Origin: Macrotrachela quadricornifera
Taxonomy: Eukaryota > Rotifera > Eurotatoria > Philodinida > Philodinidae
DNA: 64,000 bases
Reading direction: 5' to 3'
Assembly (NCBI GenBank): GCA_022393335.1
Contig: JAJEKB010000257.1
Location: 1-64,000, forward strand
The notes under the pieces are model-generated. The model was given only the letters and a program-made list of their open reading frames with translations. It was not told the DNA's origin and did not search any database. Of the stretch, positions 37,601 through 49,800 are shown in pieces. The first letter of the stretch is position 1. Every line of letters starts with the position of its first letter. A program made the translations under genes and the position numbers.

Positions 37601-40600
37601 TAAACGTCGTTGATCAGTTGGATTATAAATATAAATAACTCTATATTAAAAAAAGAAAAAATAATTTTACAAAAAAGAAATTTTTTTTACTTTATTGTTT
37701 GTTGTTGATTTTTAAATGAAATTAATTTTTTTGTTGGTAATGATTCATAGGTTTTAAATTGTGTATTTGATGATAATAAATTACTATCAGATGAATAATC
37801 ATTTTGATAAAGAAGATATGCTGCTGATTGTTCTAAAACATTTTGAGATGATGTTATCGCTGTTAAAAGTCTAAAGAAAATGATTTAGTTTAAATTAGAT
37901 AAATATTCTAAAGAAAAATTTTTTTTTTAATACTTTGTTCCATAATCATTAACAACATGATCTTTAGCTGTACCCGTAATACCATCATGATGTTGAAAGA
38001 GACCAAGATTTCGTCGTGCTTTAACTAACATTGCAAAAAGGTTATCCTTTGGAAATTGACTACTGGTTTTTTGTTCAAGCATTTTAATATGAGCCAAAGA
38101 AAAAAGTATTTCACTTGCCCTAAAAATAATGATGAAAAGGTCTGTCAGATATATAAAGAAATATAATATATCTCTTTTGGAAATTTAGAGAAAGAAATAA
38201 ACGATTTGAAAATTTACAGTAGTGAACAAAAGTCTTCTCCATATGGGCTTATCAGTGTATACTTCTTTTGTCTCAACATTGATTGGTTTCAAAGTTCGCT
38301 TAGGCAGCTTTAATGAGAATAATGCATTGTTATGTAACAGCAGTGAAATATTGTTTCTCTCGCCGAACACTAGATGCTTATCATAAATGGTGATATTTCG
38401 AATCAACTGAAATGAAACAACTCATAATCAACAAGAGAATGATAAGAATTAGTAAACGTTCTATCAAACTCAACGTCTCAATTGTATCGTCTGTTTCAAC
38501 AAAATTTAGATACAGAATTAATTTATAATATAAATAAGTGTAATCCTTTATTTACGCTTTGATAGATTGAAAATTCCAAGGAAACATAAATTCTAAACAT
38601 ATATTGAAACGAATAGCCAATGTCCGCTAATCTTATATTTATCAAAAATTGTTTGATAAACTCTCAAAATGAAGCTAAAAACAGAACAAGCTTACAGCCT
38701 ATAAACTTTTGATTTCTTCAAGAAAGCACGAATATCAGTCATTAGTATCTATCAAACTTGTACATAATATAAACAATCAAATTTCTGACATTATGATTGT
38801 TTATCATAAATTTATATCACATTAATTATCCGAATATACTATCTAAATCTATGATTATATATAAACATTTTATTTATACCTGAGATAAGATTCAACAATT
38901 CTATCCATTCTTTTAAAAAATGCTCTTGAAGTAAAATAACCACTCCAATAATGATCAGCTCGATCAGCATATGTAAAAAAATCTCCCATATAACTTGGAA
39001 ATTGTGTTTGAGATGTATCTTGTAAAAGTTCTTCAAAAAAATCACTTAATGTACCAAATTGAGCCTAATAAATCTTTTATTAAATATGAAATATCTCATA
39101 CAATAAAAACAAAAAAGGAAATTACTAAAACTTACATTAACATTCCAATCAATTTGATTATTCATATATGTAAATAATTTATCATAATTTTCAAATTGTT
39201 TTTTTGCTTCATCCATTGTTACATAACGAAAATCATCACCTAATTGAACAAATAATACATTTGTTCGATATAATTGAGATTTTTTTCTATATTGATCAAG
39301 TAATGTTTGAGCTCTGAAGAAATTAAATAATAACAAAAACAAAAATTGTTTCTTTTTTTAAATTAACCTTTCTCGAACATTTTCATCTGTTATTTGTGCA
39401 GGATTTATTCCCCATGGACAACTAACTTCTGATCCAGCTGCTCGTTTAAAATCAAATTGACAACAAATTTTTGGATCAGGACCACATGTATGTGGAATAT
39501 CATAAGAATAAAATGGAAGAACATGAGTAAAAATTCTTGTAGACATATTTCGATCTATTAATTAAGAAAAATTTTCTTTCTATATATAAAAAACAAATAT
39601 CTTCTTTTAATTTTTCTTACCCCATGTTTGTTGCCAAGTAAATTCTAATTGTTTTTCTTTAGCTAAAGCTTTTTTTATATGATAATGAACACTATATACA
39701 AAAATTTTATTAAGTTTATTTTTAAAAAAGAAATATATTTACCGTTGTATAGCCATATGTTTCATACCAGTACCATGAAGTAAATAAGCCATTGTTGGTG
39801 AATAGCCAAATGGATCATTAGCCCAACCACTTTGTATTGTAATATTTCCTTAAAATAAAATAGAAAAATTTCTTTCGTGAGAATAAATATATAACATAAT
39901 TATAAACCTATATTATTTTCAATAAATTGATGTCCTTCAATTAATTGTTCAAGCATAGCAAAATAATGTGTATTTGCTTCATCATTCATTACCTAAATAT
40001 AAAAAAAAAAAGAAATCATATTTTTATCATATATATTATTTGTAAAATCTTTTATTGATTTACCCAACCACCAGTAACAATTTCAAGTTGTTTATTATTA
40101 ACAAGATTTTTGAATAATTGACGTTGATCAGATGATGCTTGATTCCACCATAAACTTAAAAAAGACATTTCAGCCCAAATAAATTTATATTTTTTATTTG
40201 TACTAAGTATTGTTATAACTGTATCAATAATATGTTTTGTTGCTCGATTAAAATATTCTTCAAATGTATAAATCCAACCTAAATAAATATAGAATTTTAT
40301 TTTAATTTTTCAATATTATTTTGTATTTAGTTTTATTCTTAATACCTGGATCACAATGAGAATGAGGCATAAGAAAAATTTTTAATTTATTATTCGTTGT
40401 CCATTTAGATGAATCATATTCAATATTAAATCCTTGTTTCCATGCACCACCATCTATATCATCAAATGGAAGAGTATTATATAATTGACGAATCTTAATA
40501 ATAATACAAAAAAAAAAGCTTAGTTTATATATTTTTTAATAAATAAATGATTTACATCAAGTGTCGTATTAGCTGGAGAAGAATCTCGCCAAATACATCG

Positions 40601-40978
40601 ATCATTTGTATTAGATGGTTCTTTTTTTTCAACTGGTTTTAGAATGTTTTTTTCTTGAACATCTTCTATTGGTGGTATTATTGGAGGTATTGGTGGTGGT
40701 TGTAATGGTCGATCTTTTTGTTTTTGATTTTCATCTTTCATTGATTGACCAAGATTAAGAATTGATTGTTCAAGATTTTGAAGACGTTCACCAATTCCCT
40801 TACCATTTGTTAACTATTATAAATAAATTAAATTCAAATTAAAGAAATTATCATTCAAATTTTTAACCTCATGTTCATTACGATTCGTACCAATTGATTG
40901 AAGCATTGAGTATAGAACAATAACGATAAAAAGGAAAAAGACTAGAAATAACAGACGAGTTAAACGTCGAGGAATCAT
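34682..40978 (-). CDS. MAN2A: Golgi alpha-mannosidase II (GH38)
   Basis: About 18 exons, mostly with tiny introns. It trims two mannoses from GlcNAcMan5GlcNAc2 in complex N-glycan synthesis. The start [20 protein letters not shown] (40978) is a type II signal anchor with a short basic cytosolic tail, followed by a Pro-rich stem. The GH38 core then follows: [18 protein letters not shown] (about 40370), [38 protein letters not shown] (nucleophile Asp, about 39815), [40 protein letters not shown] and [15 protein letters not shown] (about 37990). The C-terminal part has [27 protein letters not shown] and [16 protein letters not shown], ending KIKIK. All catalytic and zinc residues are present, but the residue between the first zinc His and Asp is Cys. 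Large introns lie at about 35575-36522 and 38120-38879. Confidence 0.95.
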
Positions 40979-41802
40979 CTATAATATATCATGAGATTAT
41001 TTAAAAAAATAAAAGAATATTCAAGTTTAATCGAATATATTGATTATAAGCTATCTTAATTATTCTTCTATTTAGTAACTATTAAAATCATCTAACTGAA
41101 TCTATTCTATCACATGCGAAAACTCAGAAACTGAAACATTTCTTAATGATCTGTTCTCTAAGGATGTGTCATGACAAATAAAAAGGTTTGAAATCATGTT
41201 GTGACTATAAAACCTATTAATGGGTAAGAATTTTTATTTTTTAAGACTTTATCTATTGGTGTTTGCGCCTCTGTAAGAGCTGTACATAATTAGAAAAAAA
41301 AACCAGTTCAGATAGCTTTCTATTCAATTATCTAGTATCATTCGCTATAAACTTAATCTATACATAAAAAAAATCACCATCTTCTCTGCCAATCCTTCAC
41401 TAAAATTTAAAAAAAAAACAATATTCCACTTTGTCTTATATATATATATATTTTATACATAAGGTCATGTTTAACAATGATATACAATAAAGAAAAAAAA
41501 CATTTGACAATGAGACAAATAATAGATTCATATCTAACAAAAAAATATATTTTGTCAGTAAAATATTAGTTTTAAAAACAAACAAACAAAATGTACACAT
41601 ACATAAATATATATATTTGATATATGCTCGAGGAAAAAAAAGTTTTTTTTTTTGTCAATAATTATTAACATAAAATTAAATGTTTAAAAAGACGGAAACA
41701 ATAAAAATTTGCAAATATTTTCATTCTTTTTTAACAACAACAACAATAATAAAAATAGAATAGATTACTTGAGATACTTTTTTTTTTTGAAATCATCTTC
41801 TA
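40979..41802. other. Intergenic stretch, mannosidase promoter and LRP11-like 3' flank
   Basis: AT-rich, with poly-A and TA runs (41440-41452). No coding frame or RNA gene found. It lies just upstream of the mannosidase start and downstream of the LRP11-like stop. Confidence 0.6.
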
Positions 41803-44800
41803 TTAAAGATAAAGCCCATTTATTAAATAATCTGCATCTGTTGAACGATTTTTAAATATTCGACCACGTTTCCATGAATCTCGACAATAAAAACCAACTA
41901 AGACAAGTAAAACAATTGTAAATATAAGACCAAGAAGAAGAACTAAAATGACACTGGATTCACGTAAAAATGATCTTGTATGAGAATAATTATCTGAATC
42001 AATACCATTTGCTAGAAAAAAAAACAAAAATAAAAAGGATATTATTTGTTTTTCTTTATATTTATCTATAAAAATAAATGCTGTTAAAAGTATTTTTACA
42101 AAAGCAAATATCAATAAATATTACAACATCGAACTACCTCGTAATAATGTTGTCATAGTAGTATCTCGATTTATTAATGGATATTTTATTTTTGGTTTTT
42201 TTGTTGTTGATGTTATTTTACTTTTTTGTTGATAATTATAACGATTTCCATGACGCTCATCATATGATGGTTGCCAATAATATCGATCACCATCATCATT
42301 TCCATCATCATCTTCTTCATCATCAATTAAATCATTTGTAATAATTGCTGGTGGTCGTCGTAATCTTGGTTCATCATCATCATTAATAATTTTCATTCGT
42401 TTAGTTGTTGTTGTTGTTGTTTTTCGATGATTTACCTTTGGTTTCATTGCTATTGTTGTTATTGTTGTTGTTGTTGTTGTTTTAGTTGTTAATTTTTGTC
42501 TATCAGCTATCCATTGTTGTTCTAATGCTAATAAATGATCTTTAAAATTTTCATCATCATTTGATGATGAACCAATTTGTTCTGGTTCTATATTTGAATG
42601 ATCTTGTTGTTGATGTTGAATTAATGTTTGAAATAAATGATACCATGCTTCAGGACCTTTTGTTTCTTCTAAATGTTCTTTTAATTTTTGTAATTTTGAT
42701 ACACGTTCTTGTGTATCAAGATCAATATTATATAAAAAAGGTGATGTTAAATTTTTATATGATTTTCCACCTGCAATTATTATATATTATTTAAATGAAA
42801 ATAAATCTTTAAATCATGCCTTCACGATTTTTTGATTTGCCTTTTGATACAGATGATTTTGTACTGGTAGTTTTTGTTATAGTTTTCATTGTTGTTGTTG
42901 TTACCATTTCTTCATCTGCAATATCATCAAGAACCTCATCAAGATCACTATTTGTATCACTATCAACATCTGTTGATGGTTTTTTTCGATTTTCTTGTTG
43001 TGTACGTTGATGAAGAGTAAATTCTAATAAATTATGAAAATTTATCAAAATCAAAACAATCCAAACAATCACAATGACAACATCAATAACAACAACAACA
43101 ACAATAATATACCCGGTGAACACATCGCTTCATCAATACCCGATGGACAATCTTCATATGAATTACAAACATCATAATAAGGAATACAACTTCCATCACG
43201 ACAAGAAAATTCTGTACTTCGACATGCCGTAGCTATATCCATTCAAATTCATTATATTTCTATATTTTAATGAATCAAAAACAAAAAAAAACGTTTTTAA
43301 CTTACAAAGAGTTGATGATGATGCATCTGATGATTTTTCATTATTATTCAATTGTTTATTTAATACAGGCACTTCATCATCATATGAGAAATCTTTTTTC
43401 AATATCATACTTGTATAATCTTGATGTGGTGCATATGTACAACTACCATTACAAGCAAATAAATAACATTTATAACCATCCTATAATAAAATAAATCAAT
43501 AAAAGTATTCAAATAGTTGACTGTAAAAATATTAGAAAAAATAATTGGTAAATGTTTTAAGAAGTTTTGATTAGTAAAGAATATGTTTTATTATATGAGG
43601 TAGTGTTAATATTGTAACAGTAATCAAATATAGATAATGGAAAAAAAATTTATGTCATTTTTTTTCGTTTAGGAACCATAAATGATAAACTACTTAAGCA
43701 TTCCATCGTATTTATAGCACCGTCATAATATTGTTCGTCAAGGTTATCTATACGATGTGGAATAGCAATTATTTTGGCTTAGTTTGGACTTGCTTCTAAG
43801 TCTACACTAAATTGAACATGTATACGATAAAAACGGTTCTCTTCTCCTTGTAAAAATTTTGGAAATGGTATATATACAAGAGAACAACGAATTGATATGT
43901 ACGAATTATCTCCTAACGAGATGTTATCCATTACTATACTCGCTGAGTAAAAATTTAGATCAATAGAGGTATTATAACAGCAGCAATAAACTGGACGTGA
44001 CAATAATCATCATCCCAGGTCGAGACGAACGAAGCAAAAGAATGCCTTTGGAACAGGCGAACATGTTTCGAGCGTGCTAAACAGAATGTTCAGAACACGT
44101 ATTGGTTTTCATTCGTTCATTCTGAATGCATTTTTGTTCCATTCGTCTTAACTAGGGTAGACATTTGCTGGAGATATTACTTGTTTCTGATATTTTTCTA
44201 GAATACCATTCAAATGACTTACATTTGCACGTTGTTCACTAAGCATTGCTAAATCGCAATTTTTTTCTACACAACAATTTAGCATACAAATATCTTTAAT
44301 ATCAAGGCCATGAGATGATGATGGCTCGTCAATTCGAACAAAACGTATCATATGTGCACCATTTTTTAATTCTTTTACTTTAACTAATTGTTCATTTTTA
44401 ACATCAAATTCATTTATACATAATGATGCTTCTTCAATATAACTTTTTGATGTTGTCGTTGTTTTTATATTACGATTTTTTGTATCAGATAATATTGAAT
44501 GATTATTTGATTTAGATGAATGTGTATGATGTATTGGTTTTTCTTGTTCATCATTATCATTTTCAACATCTTCAAGAACTTTTTTACGTGATGGATATTT
44601 TTTTTCACGTTGAAACGATGAAGAATATTCTTGATTATTATTGTCATCAGATAAATCTTGAAGATATTCTTTATTTGAATGGGATTTATGATGATTATGA
44701 TTATTCAAAAGATTATCTAATTCATCGACATTATTGTTATCATCACTATAATTATGACGACGTAAATCAACTTGAATAATTAATAAAAGAAATAATAAAA

Positions 44801-44819
44801 TACAAAACTTCATCTGCAA
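41803..44819 (-). CDS. MANSC + LDLa single-pass membrane protein, LRP11-like
   Basis: Six exons (44819-44223, 43480-43306, 43232-43113, 43023-42820, 42770-42138, 42011-41803) join with consistent phases to 645 residues. Signal peptide MQMKFCILLFLLLIIQ. An acidic, His/Asn/Ser-rich stretch follows. A MANSC domain then begins ASLCINEFDV, has DICMLNCCVEKNCDLAML, and is completed in exon 2 by DGYKCYLFACNGSCTY. Exon 3 holds one LDL-receptor class A repeat: CRSTEFSCRDGSCIPYYDVC and YEDCPSGIDEAMC. Next is a long Thr/Lys/Asp-rich stalk. A transmembrane helix (VILVLLLGLIFTIVLLVLVG) precedes a short basic tail ending INGLYL. LRP11 has the order MANSC, PKD, LDLa, TM; I see no PKD here. The role is unknown, probably a cell-surface receptor or adaptor. 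The intron after exon 4 uses GC-AG. Confidence 0.85.
43481..44222 (-). other. Large first intron of the LRP11-like gene
   Basis: 742 bases between donor GTAAGT and acceptor TTATTATAG, far longer than the other introns of this gene. It contains a same-strand open frame (43779-44003) with no known features and an imperfect inverted repeat (about 44018-44152). Its base composition is less AT-rich than neighbouring introns, so an inserted element is likely. Confidence 0.55.
44018..44152. repeat. Imperfect inverted repeat inside the LRP11-like intron
   Basis: The left end reads GAGACGAACGAAGCAAAAGA. The reverse complement of the right end reads AGACGAATGGAACAAAAATG. Both continue into GC(A/C)TT..GAAC-like sequence, giving arms of about 40 bases with mismatches around a spacer of about 50 bases. 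Likely a small foldback or the end of a decayed element. Confidence 0.4.
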
Positions 44820-45286
44820 AAAAAAATGAAAACAAAGGTAAATAATTTTCTATAAAGATTTAAAAAGAAAAAGATGAATCAAACTACATAATTAACTTTA
44901 TTTAGGTTTGACTAAATAAATTCTACAAGAAAAAAAACAAAAAAAGATCAGACCAAAACAGGAAGGATTCCATATAAATGACTAATATACACATACAAAT
45001 ATTTTGCATGTTAAAAAAAAAACGGAAAAAACAAAGAATTTTAATTCATAAGGAAACAATTTTGGAAAAAACATTAAGGTCTAATGGATTTTTCGTTGAC
45101 GGTGTTGACTAGAGGAGGATTATCTTTTTTTTTTCATTTTGTTCATTATTATTCTGGAAAAAACAAAGGAAATACAAATCAAAATCAGCACCATTTGAAA
45201 ATTACAAACAGAAAAAAAAACCACAAGGATAATGAGATTGCCAGTGCACAAACAATAATATAGAGTTAATAAAGATATGTGTAGTT
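44820..45286. other. Spacer between LRP11-like gene and tropomodulin
   Basis: 467 AT-rich bases with several A-runs. It holds the 5' flank of the LRP11-like gene and the 3' flank of tropomodulin. No coding frame seen. Confidence 0.6.
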
Positions 45287-47595
45287 TTAGTGGGCTTTGT
45301 TTAAACGTTTTTTGCGTACTAAAATAATATAAAAGAAAAACAAATTATTTAAATAAATAATTATTTTATTATTATATCTTACAATCATCTAAATTTTGTT
45401 TAAGTTTTTCTGTAACACGAACACGTGGTCCAAGTGTATCAAATTGTAAATTTAAACGAAGAAGTGTATTATTTTTTGCAATAGCATCAGCTACTTCCAT
45501 TTCAACACGATTACCAAGTATTTGTGAACGCTAAAATATAATACAATAGTACTACTATTAATAATGAAATTCATTTATGTCTCTAGTGAATTGAATAAGA
45601 TTAATTCTATAAATGAATCGTCCTAAGTAGAATATTTCTTAAAGATACTTTTTAGAAAATTTTTCGCTACGTTAGCAGAAGAATATTTATAAAGAAATCA
45701 AAAAAAAACTGATTAACAGATATCAGAAGTAATTAAATATTTCAGCAAAATAAAGACTTTTACAAATGCTCAAAAATCTTCATTTCCTGATTCTTTTTAT
45801 AAAAATAATTGCTTGAATATATTGCATGATATTCATATCTGCTTTTCATCACACTCACTAGGATCTATTACGAACAATATTTATAAAAAAGCGTGATGAT
45901 GACATCCTCTAACATATGAACCCTATAGATTTTAGATTTGGTTTGGTTCGAATGGAACAAAATCGATCGAATCAAGTACTTCAACGATCGTTCCTTATTC
46001 ATAATTGTGAAATAAATTTTGTATATTAAATTATATGACTAAGTTTTTTTATTCTGTGTGTGGAATTTCTATGAAAAGGTTTCACACTAATTCGTCATAA
46101 ATTAATTAGTCAATATTTTTATTATCGGCATTATGAAATCACATATTTCAATAAAAACGAAATGAATATTTGAGATTTTTATGATTATAGATAATATTAA
46201 ATTTAATGGATCAATTCGTATTAATTCTTTTTTTAGAAATCAATAAAAGATCCTATCGAAACAAATTGTTGTTTTTCATATGGTTCTTTAACAGCTTTAT
46301 ATAAAAAGCAGAAAATAATTCTTAGATATGGCCTTTTTCAGTACAGTTATGCATGGATTGTAAAGTAATTTATCAAAAGTTTTTCATCTAAATGTTATAT
46401 GATAAAAACATTTTTGTTTTTGCTTAGTTAAACAACATCTGGAAATAAGAGTATATTTATTTACTTGATTTGATAAACGTAATTCAAGTAATGTTTGATT
46501 TTTTAATGTACTTCGTACAATTTCACTAATAATTGAACCTGTTAAACGATTTGATTCAGCATTAACAATTTTTAATGTTGAATTAGCTTCAAGAAGTTCT
46601 GCAAGAACCTAATAGATAAAAAAAAAACATTTTGTTTTTGTTATTAATATATAAAAAAAAAAGATTTGTTAAGTTGATAAACATACGCGACCAATACTAT
46701 CTGTCATGCCAACATGAGCCATTTCAAGAGTTTGGACATTTGTATTTTCTTTTAATGAATTAAGTAATTCTTTAAGTACATCAGCATTTATTTCTTTAAT
46801 ATTATTTATATTAATACGAGTAAGATCTTTATCATTTTCCTTAGCTTTTTTAATACAATTTTCAACATCAGTTGTATTATCTGGTTCTGGTGGAAGCATT
46901 CTTAACGGTTCACTTTTAGCTGCAGCTAATAGAATAAAAACAAAACAAAAAAAAATTTAATAAAATCATTTCATTTTTTTTTTAAATTATTCCTACCATT
47001 CCATCCACCTGAAATTGATGGTAAAGCTTTATCTGTTAATGCAGCATGATATTGTACTTGATTAATTAAACCCGTAAAACCAAGTATAGCTAAAAATTTG
47101 AAAAAACAAAATTATTTTTTTTTTGTATTGATACAATAAATAACAAACCAGCAAGTTCAACAATTTCTGATTCACTTGCATTTGTTAATACATCATCCCA
47201 TTCTGTTGTAACCATAAAATCATCTTCTTCTTGTGTTGGTTTAGCTATAGCAGGTGGTTGCCAAACTTTACCTTTCTTTTCCCCTGGTATATATGATTTA
47301 TAATGATCCCAATCTTTTTCATTTTTTCCTTGTTCAGTAAGAAAATCAAGAAGTTTAGCACGATCATATGGACCCGTTGAAGTTTTTGTTGTTTGTGGTT
47401 TACAACGTTCACTTGCTGGTAAATATGTATTCTAAATAATACAAAAAAGAATTAGATAAAAAAAAATTATAAATGACATACTTCTGGATCAATAAGATCA
47501 TTAACTTTATCAAGATCCTCTGGACTAAGAGCATCTAACAGTGCATCCAAATCATCCATACTGAAAATTTCATTTGAATTTTTTGTTGTTGCCAT
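45287..47595 (-). CDS. TMOD: Tropomodulin (pointed-end actin capping protein)
   Basis: Seven exons ending at TAA 45287. Tropomodulin caps pointed ends of actin filaments together with tropomyosin. I chose ATG 47595 (MATTKNSNEIFSMDDLDALL); the frame open to 47769 is a 5' extension. First exon 47595-47483, second from 47431. The N-terminal tropomyosin/actin-binding part includes LDALLDALSPEDLDKVNDL, NTYLPASERCKPQT, TGPYDRAKLLDFL and YIPGEKKGKVW, all classical Tmod motifs. The C-terminal leucine-rich repeat cap includes INADVLKELLNSLKENTNVQ, LEMAHVGMTDSIG, NSTLKIVNAESNRLTG and NTLLRLNLQFDTLGPRVRV, ending LRKKRLNKAH. Length and domain order are those of a full-length Tmod. One intron (about 45533-46463) is about 930 bases; the others are about 50-60. 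Confidence 0.95.
45533..46463 (-). other. Large intron of tropomodulin
   Basis: About 930 bases between the exon beginning RSQILGNRVEMEVA and the preceding LRR exon. No coding frame is supported. It is AT-rich and shows no clear repeat structure. Confidence 0.6.
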
Positions 47596-49059
47596 TTGTA
47601 TTGTTTTATATAAAAGTGTACTTGAAAAAATGGCAACGAATGTAACAATAAGTCTTATTGAAGTGTATTGTGCTAGAAAAGGAAACAAAAAAATAAATAG
47701 ATTTATATATCGGCGTAAAGAACAGCCTAGCCAATTATAGCCTATATAAATGTCAATAAACATTTTCATAGAGGATAAAATAATGATTTTGATTTGTCGA
47801 TTAAATTAACTAATCAAATAATAGTAATTTTAAAGTCATTTTTTGACATATTATATCTGGTATTTTTCAACGTCAAAATATTCGTCGTGTCTAATGTGCC
47901 ATTCAGAATATTAGAAAAAAAAAGATAAATATAATCTGTCAAAATAATTTATTATACAAATTTATTTTTTCTCTTTTGTATTTCTTTAGTTTTTATTGTT
48001 TATTTCATTATATAAAACGAAATAGTACATATAATGTTTTGGATATAAAGCATTATTTTTAACCACAACAATAAATTTTTTCTATGTCACTTTATTGAAA
48101 TGTCCTGGGAGACAATGTTCTGAAGAAAATTCATCTAAGTCAAATGAACCTCATTCCATATAAGAATTCACATGTTTCTTTCAAAAATCAATATAAAATG
48201 CATTATATAAATCGGTTTAACATTTGCTATTAAAAAAAAGTCATACAGATTTGTTTGAAAATGATGACTTGTCTTTTTCAATTATAAATGGTTTCAGGTA
48301 TTTCTAAGGATAATGTATAGTTGAACATCATATAAAAATAAAATTTGATTATTATGCAACTTCGAAATAATAATTATGCCATCGTATGTGAATGTATCTG
48401 TGTTCTACGTCTTCTCAGTGATACTCAAACTCGTAAGCGGCATGATGATGACGATTGTAGTAGCAATTCTGTTTGCATTATCGTTTCACGTATTATTATT
48501 GTCCAAATATAAATTCGAAATTTGTTGAATTCTGTAGCCACTATATTTAACAGAAGGCTCACAAGTGTATGTGTTAAATTGTATTACCATACATACAATC
48601 GACATAGTTTGCTTTGTTTTCATTGAAAAATCTTCGCTATATATTCTGATTTCATAAAATCAGTGTTTATTGTATTTAGATTGGGACAAATTCCAGAGCA
48701 GTTGAAATCAAGAGCAATTATCACATATTTTCATTGCATAGTAGTTGAAACATTCTGTAGTCTTAAATACAAGATAGTTCTGTATGCTTTCGAGTTATCA
48801 ATGAGTTCTTGTGTCTCACTACAAGATACCTAAAAGTCAAAAAGATTATAATAATTGTTGCGGACATCAAAACTTTACTCTACATTATCAGAGTTCACTA
48901 AATGTATTGATTATAGTTTTCATAAGAGCTGTGCAATTTTCTGAAATTAACGAATAATAAATTAGCACTTTCAGCTATTTTTCTCATGATGCAATCATTC
49001 TTTTCTGAATTTAGTAGTTATTTCTAAATTTAGAGTTGATAAATTCGAGCAAAATCTCA

Positions 49060-49305
49060 CTATATTGACTCAGAAAATAAACCGCTGCCATTTGTGAATT
49101 TGACATCAACACAACATTTTCTTACATTAATATTCATGCAAGTAGCACGAGATAGTTGTAGCAGTTTATCAGCGATAACAACGGCAATATTATCGACATG
49201 ATTACTATTTTGAAAATTGAACTGATTGAATTTCCTATTTGTTCCATTTACTTTGCATACATTCATAATATGGGTACAAGGTTGTTTCCTGATTAGGAAA
49301 ATCAT
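49060..49305 (-). pseudogene. Possible gene remnant, Cys-containing 81-residue frame
   Basis: A minus-strand frame reads ...KQPCTHIMNVCKVNGTNRKF, then NSNHVDNIAVVIADKLLQLS and MNINVRKCCVDVKF before a stop. It is less AT-biased than flanking spacer and looks like ordered protein with several Cys. A plausible splice acceptor (CTAATCAG) lies near its upstream end. It has no signal peptide and no recognised family. It overlaps the start of the left arm of the inverted repeat, so it may belong to an element. Low confidence that it is expressed. Confidence 0.25.
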
Positions 49306-49800
49306 TAACTATTATGAAAATTTGTAAATTACGCTTCCATTGATTTAATTTATTATTTTAATGTAACGTTCCGACATTGAATAACATTTTCGACAGACAA
49401 AGTAAGTTTGGTATAATTATTATTTCGTTCAAATTTTACCATATGGTTTACATATGGATATTTGTCAAAGTGACGAAAGAATGAAAAGAATTTAAAAGAA
49501 AAGAAAAGCTTATGGTTCGGAAGACGGAGATACGAGAAGGAATGAGGATTTGTTATTCTTTATTTATATCCGATCTACTAGTTCTTTCGTCACTTTGATA
49601 AATGTCCATATGTAAACCAAATGGAAAAATTTGAACGAAATAATAATTATATTAAATTTACTTTGTCTGTCGAAGACGTTATTTAACGGCGAAATTTTAC
49701 ATTAAAATAATAAATTAAATAAGCGGAAGAGTAATTTACAAATTTTCATAATGAGTACAAGATTATCCAGTTGAATAATCAGAAACAATAATTGAGGAAT
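49275..49800. repeat. Long imperfect inverted repeat (foldback/MITE-like)
   Basis: The left arm (about 49275-49485) and the reverse complement of the right arm (about 49583-49800) share long blocks: TTATGAAAATTTGTAAATTA, TTTAATTTATTATTTTAATG, TTCGACAGACAAAGTAA, ATAATTATTATTTCGTTCAA, GGTTTACATATGGA and CAAAGTGACGAAAG. There are scattered mismatches and small indels. The spacer of about 100 bases is purine-rich. No transposase frame lies between the arms. Confidence 0.8.

Noticed and set aside
42561..43010. Plus-strand frames opposite the LRP11-like stalk
   Set aside because: Antisense of Thr/Asp-rich coding repeats; the minus-strand exons join in exact phase.
44465..44779. Two frames (one on each strand) overlapping the first exon of the LRP11-like gene
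   Set aside because: Alternative-frame reads of the low-complexity acidic exon; the 223-residue frame has the signal peptide and the MANSC domain.
45940..45975. GGTTCGAATGG resembling a tRNA T-arm
   Set aside because: No acceptor stem, D-arm or anticodon arm can be drawn around it.
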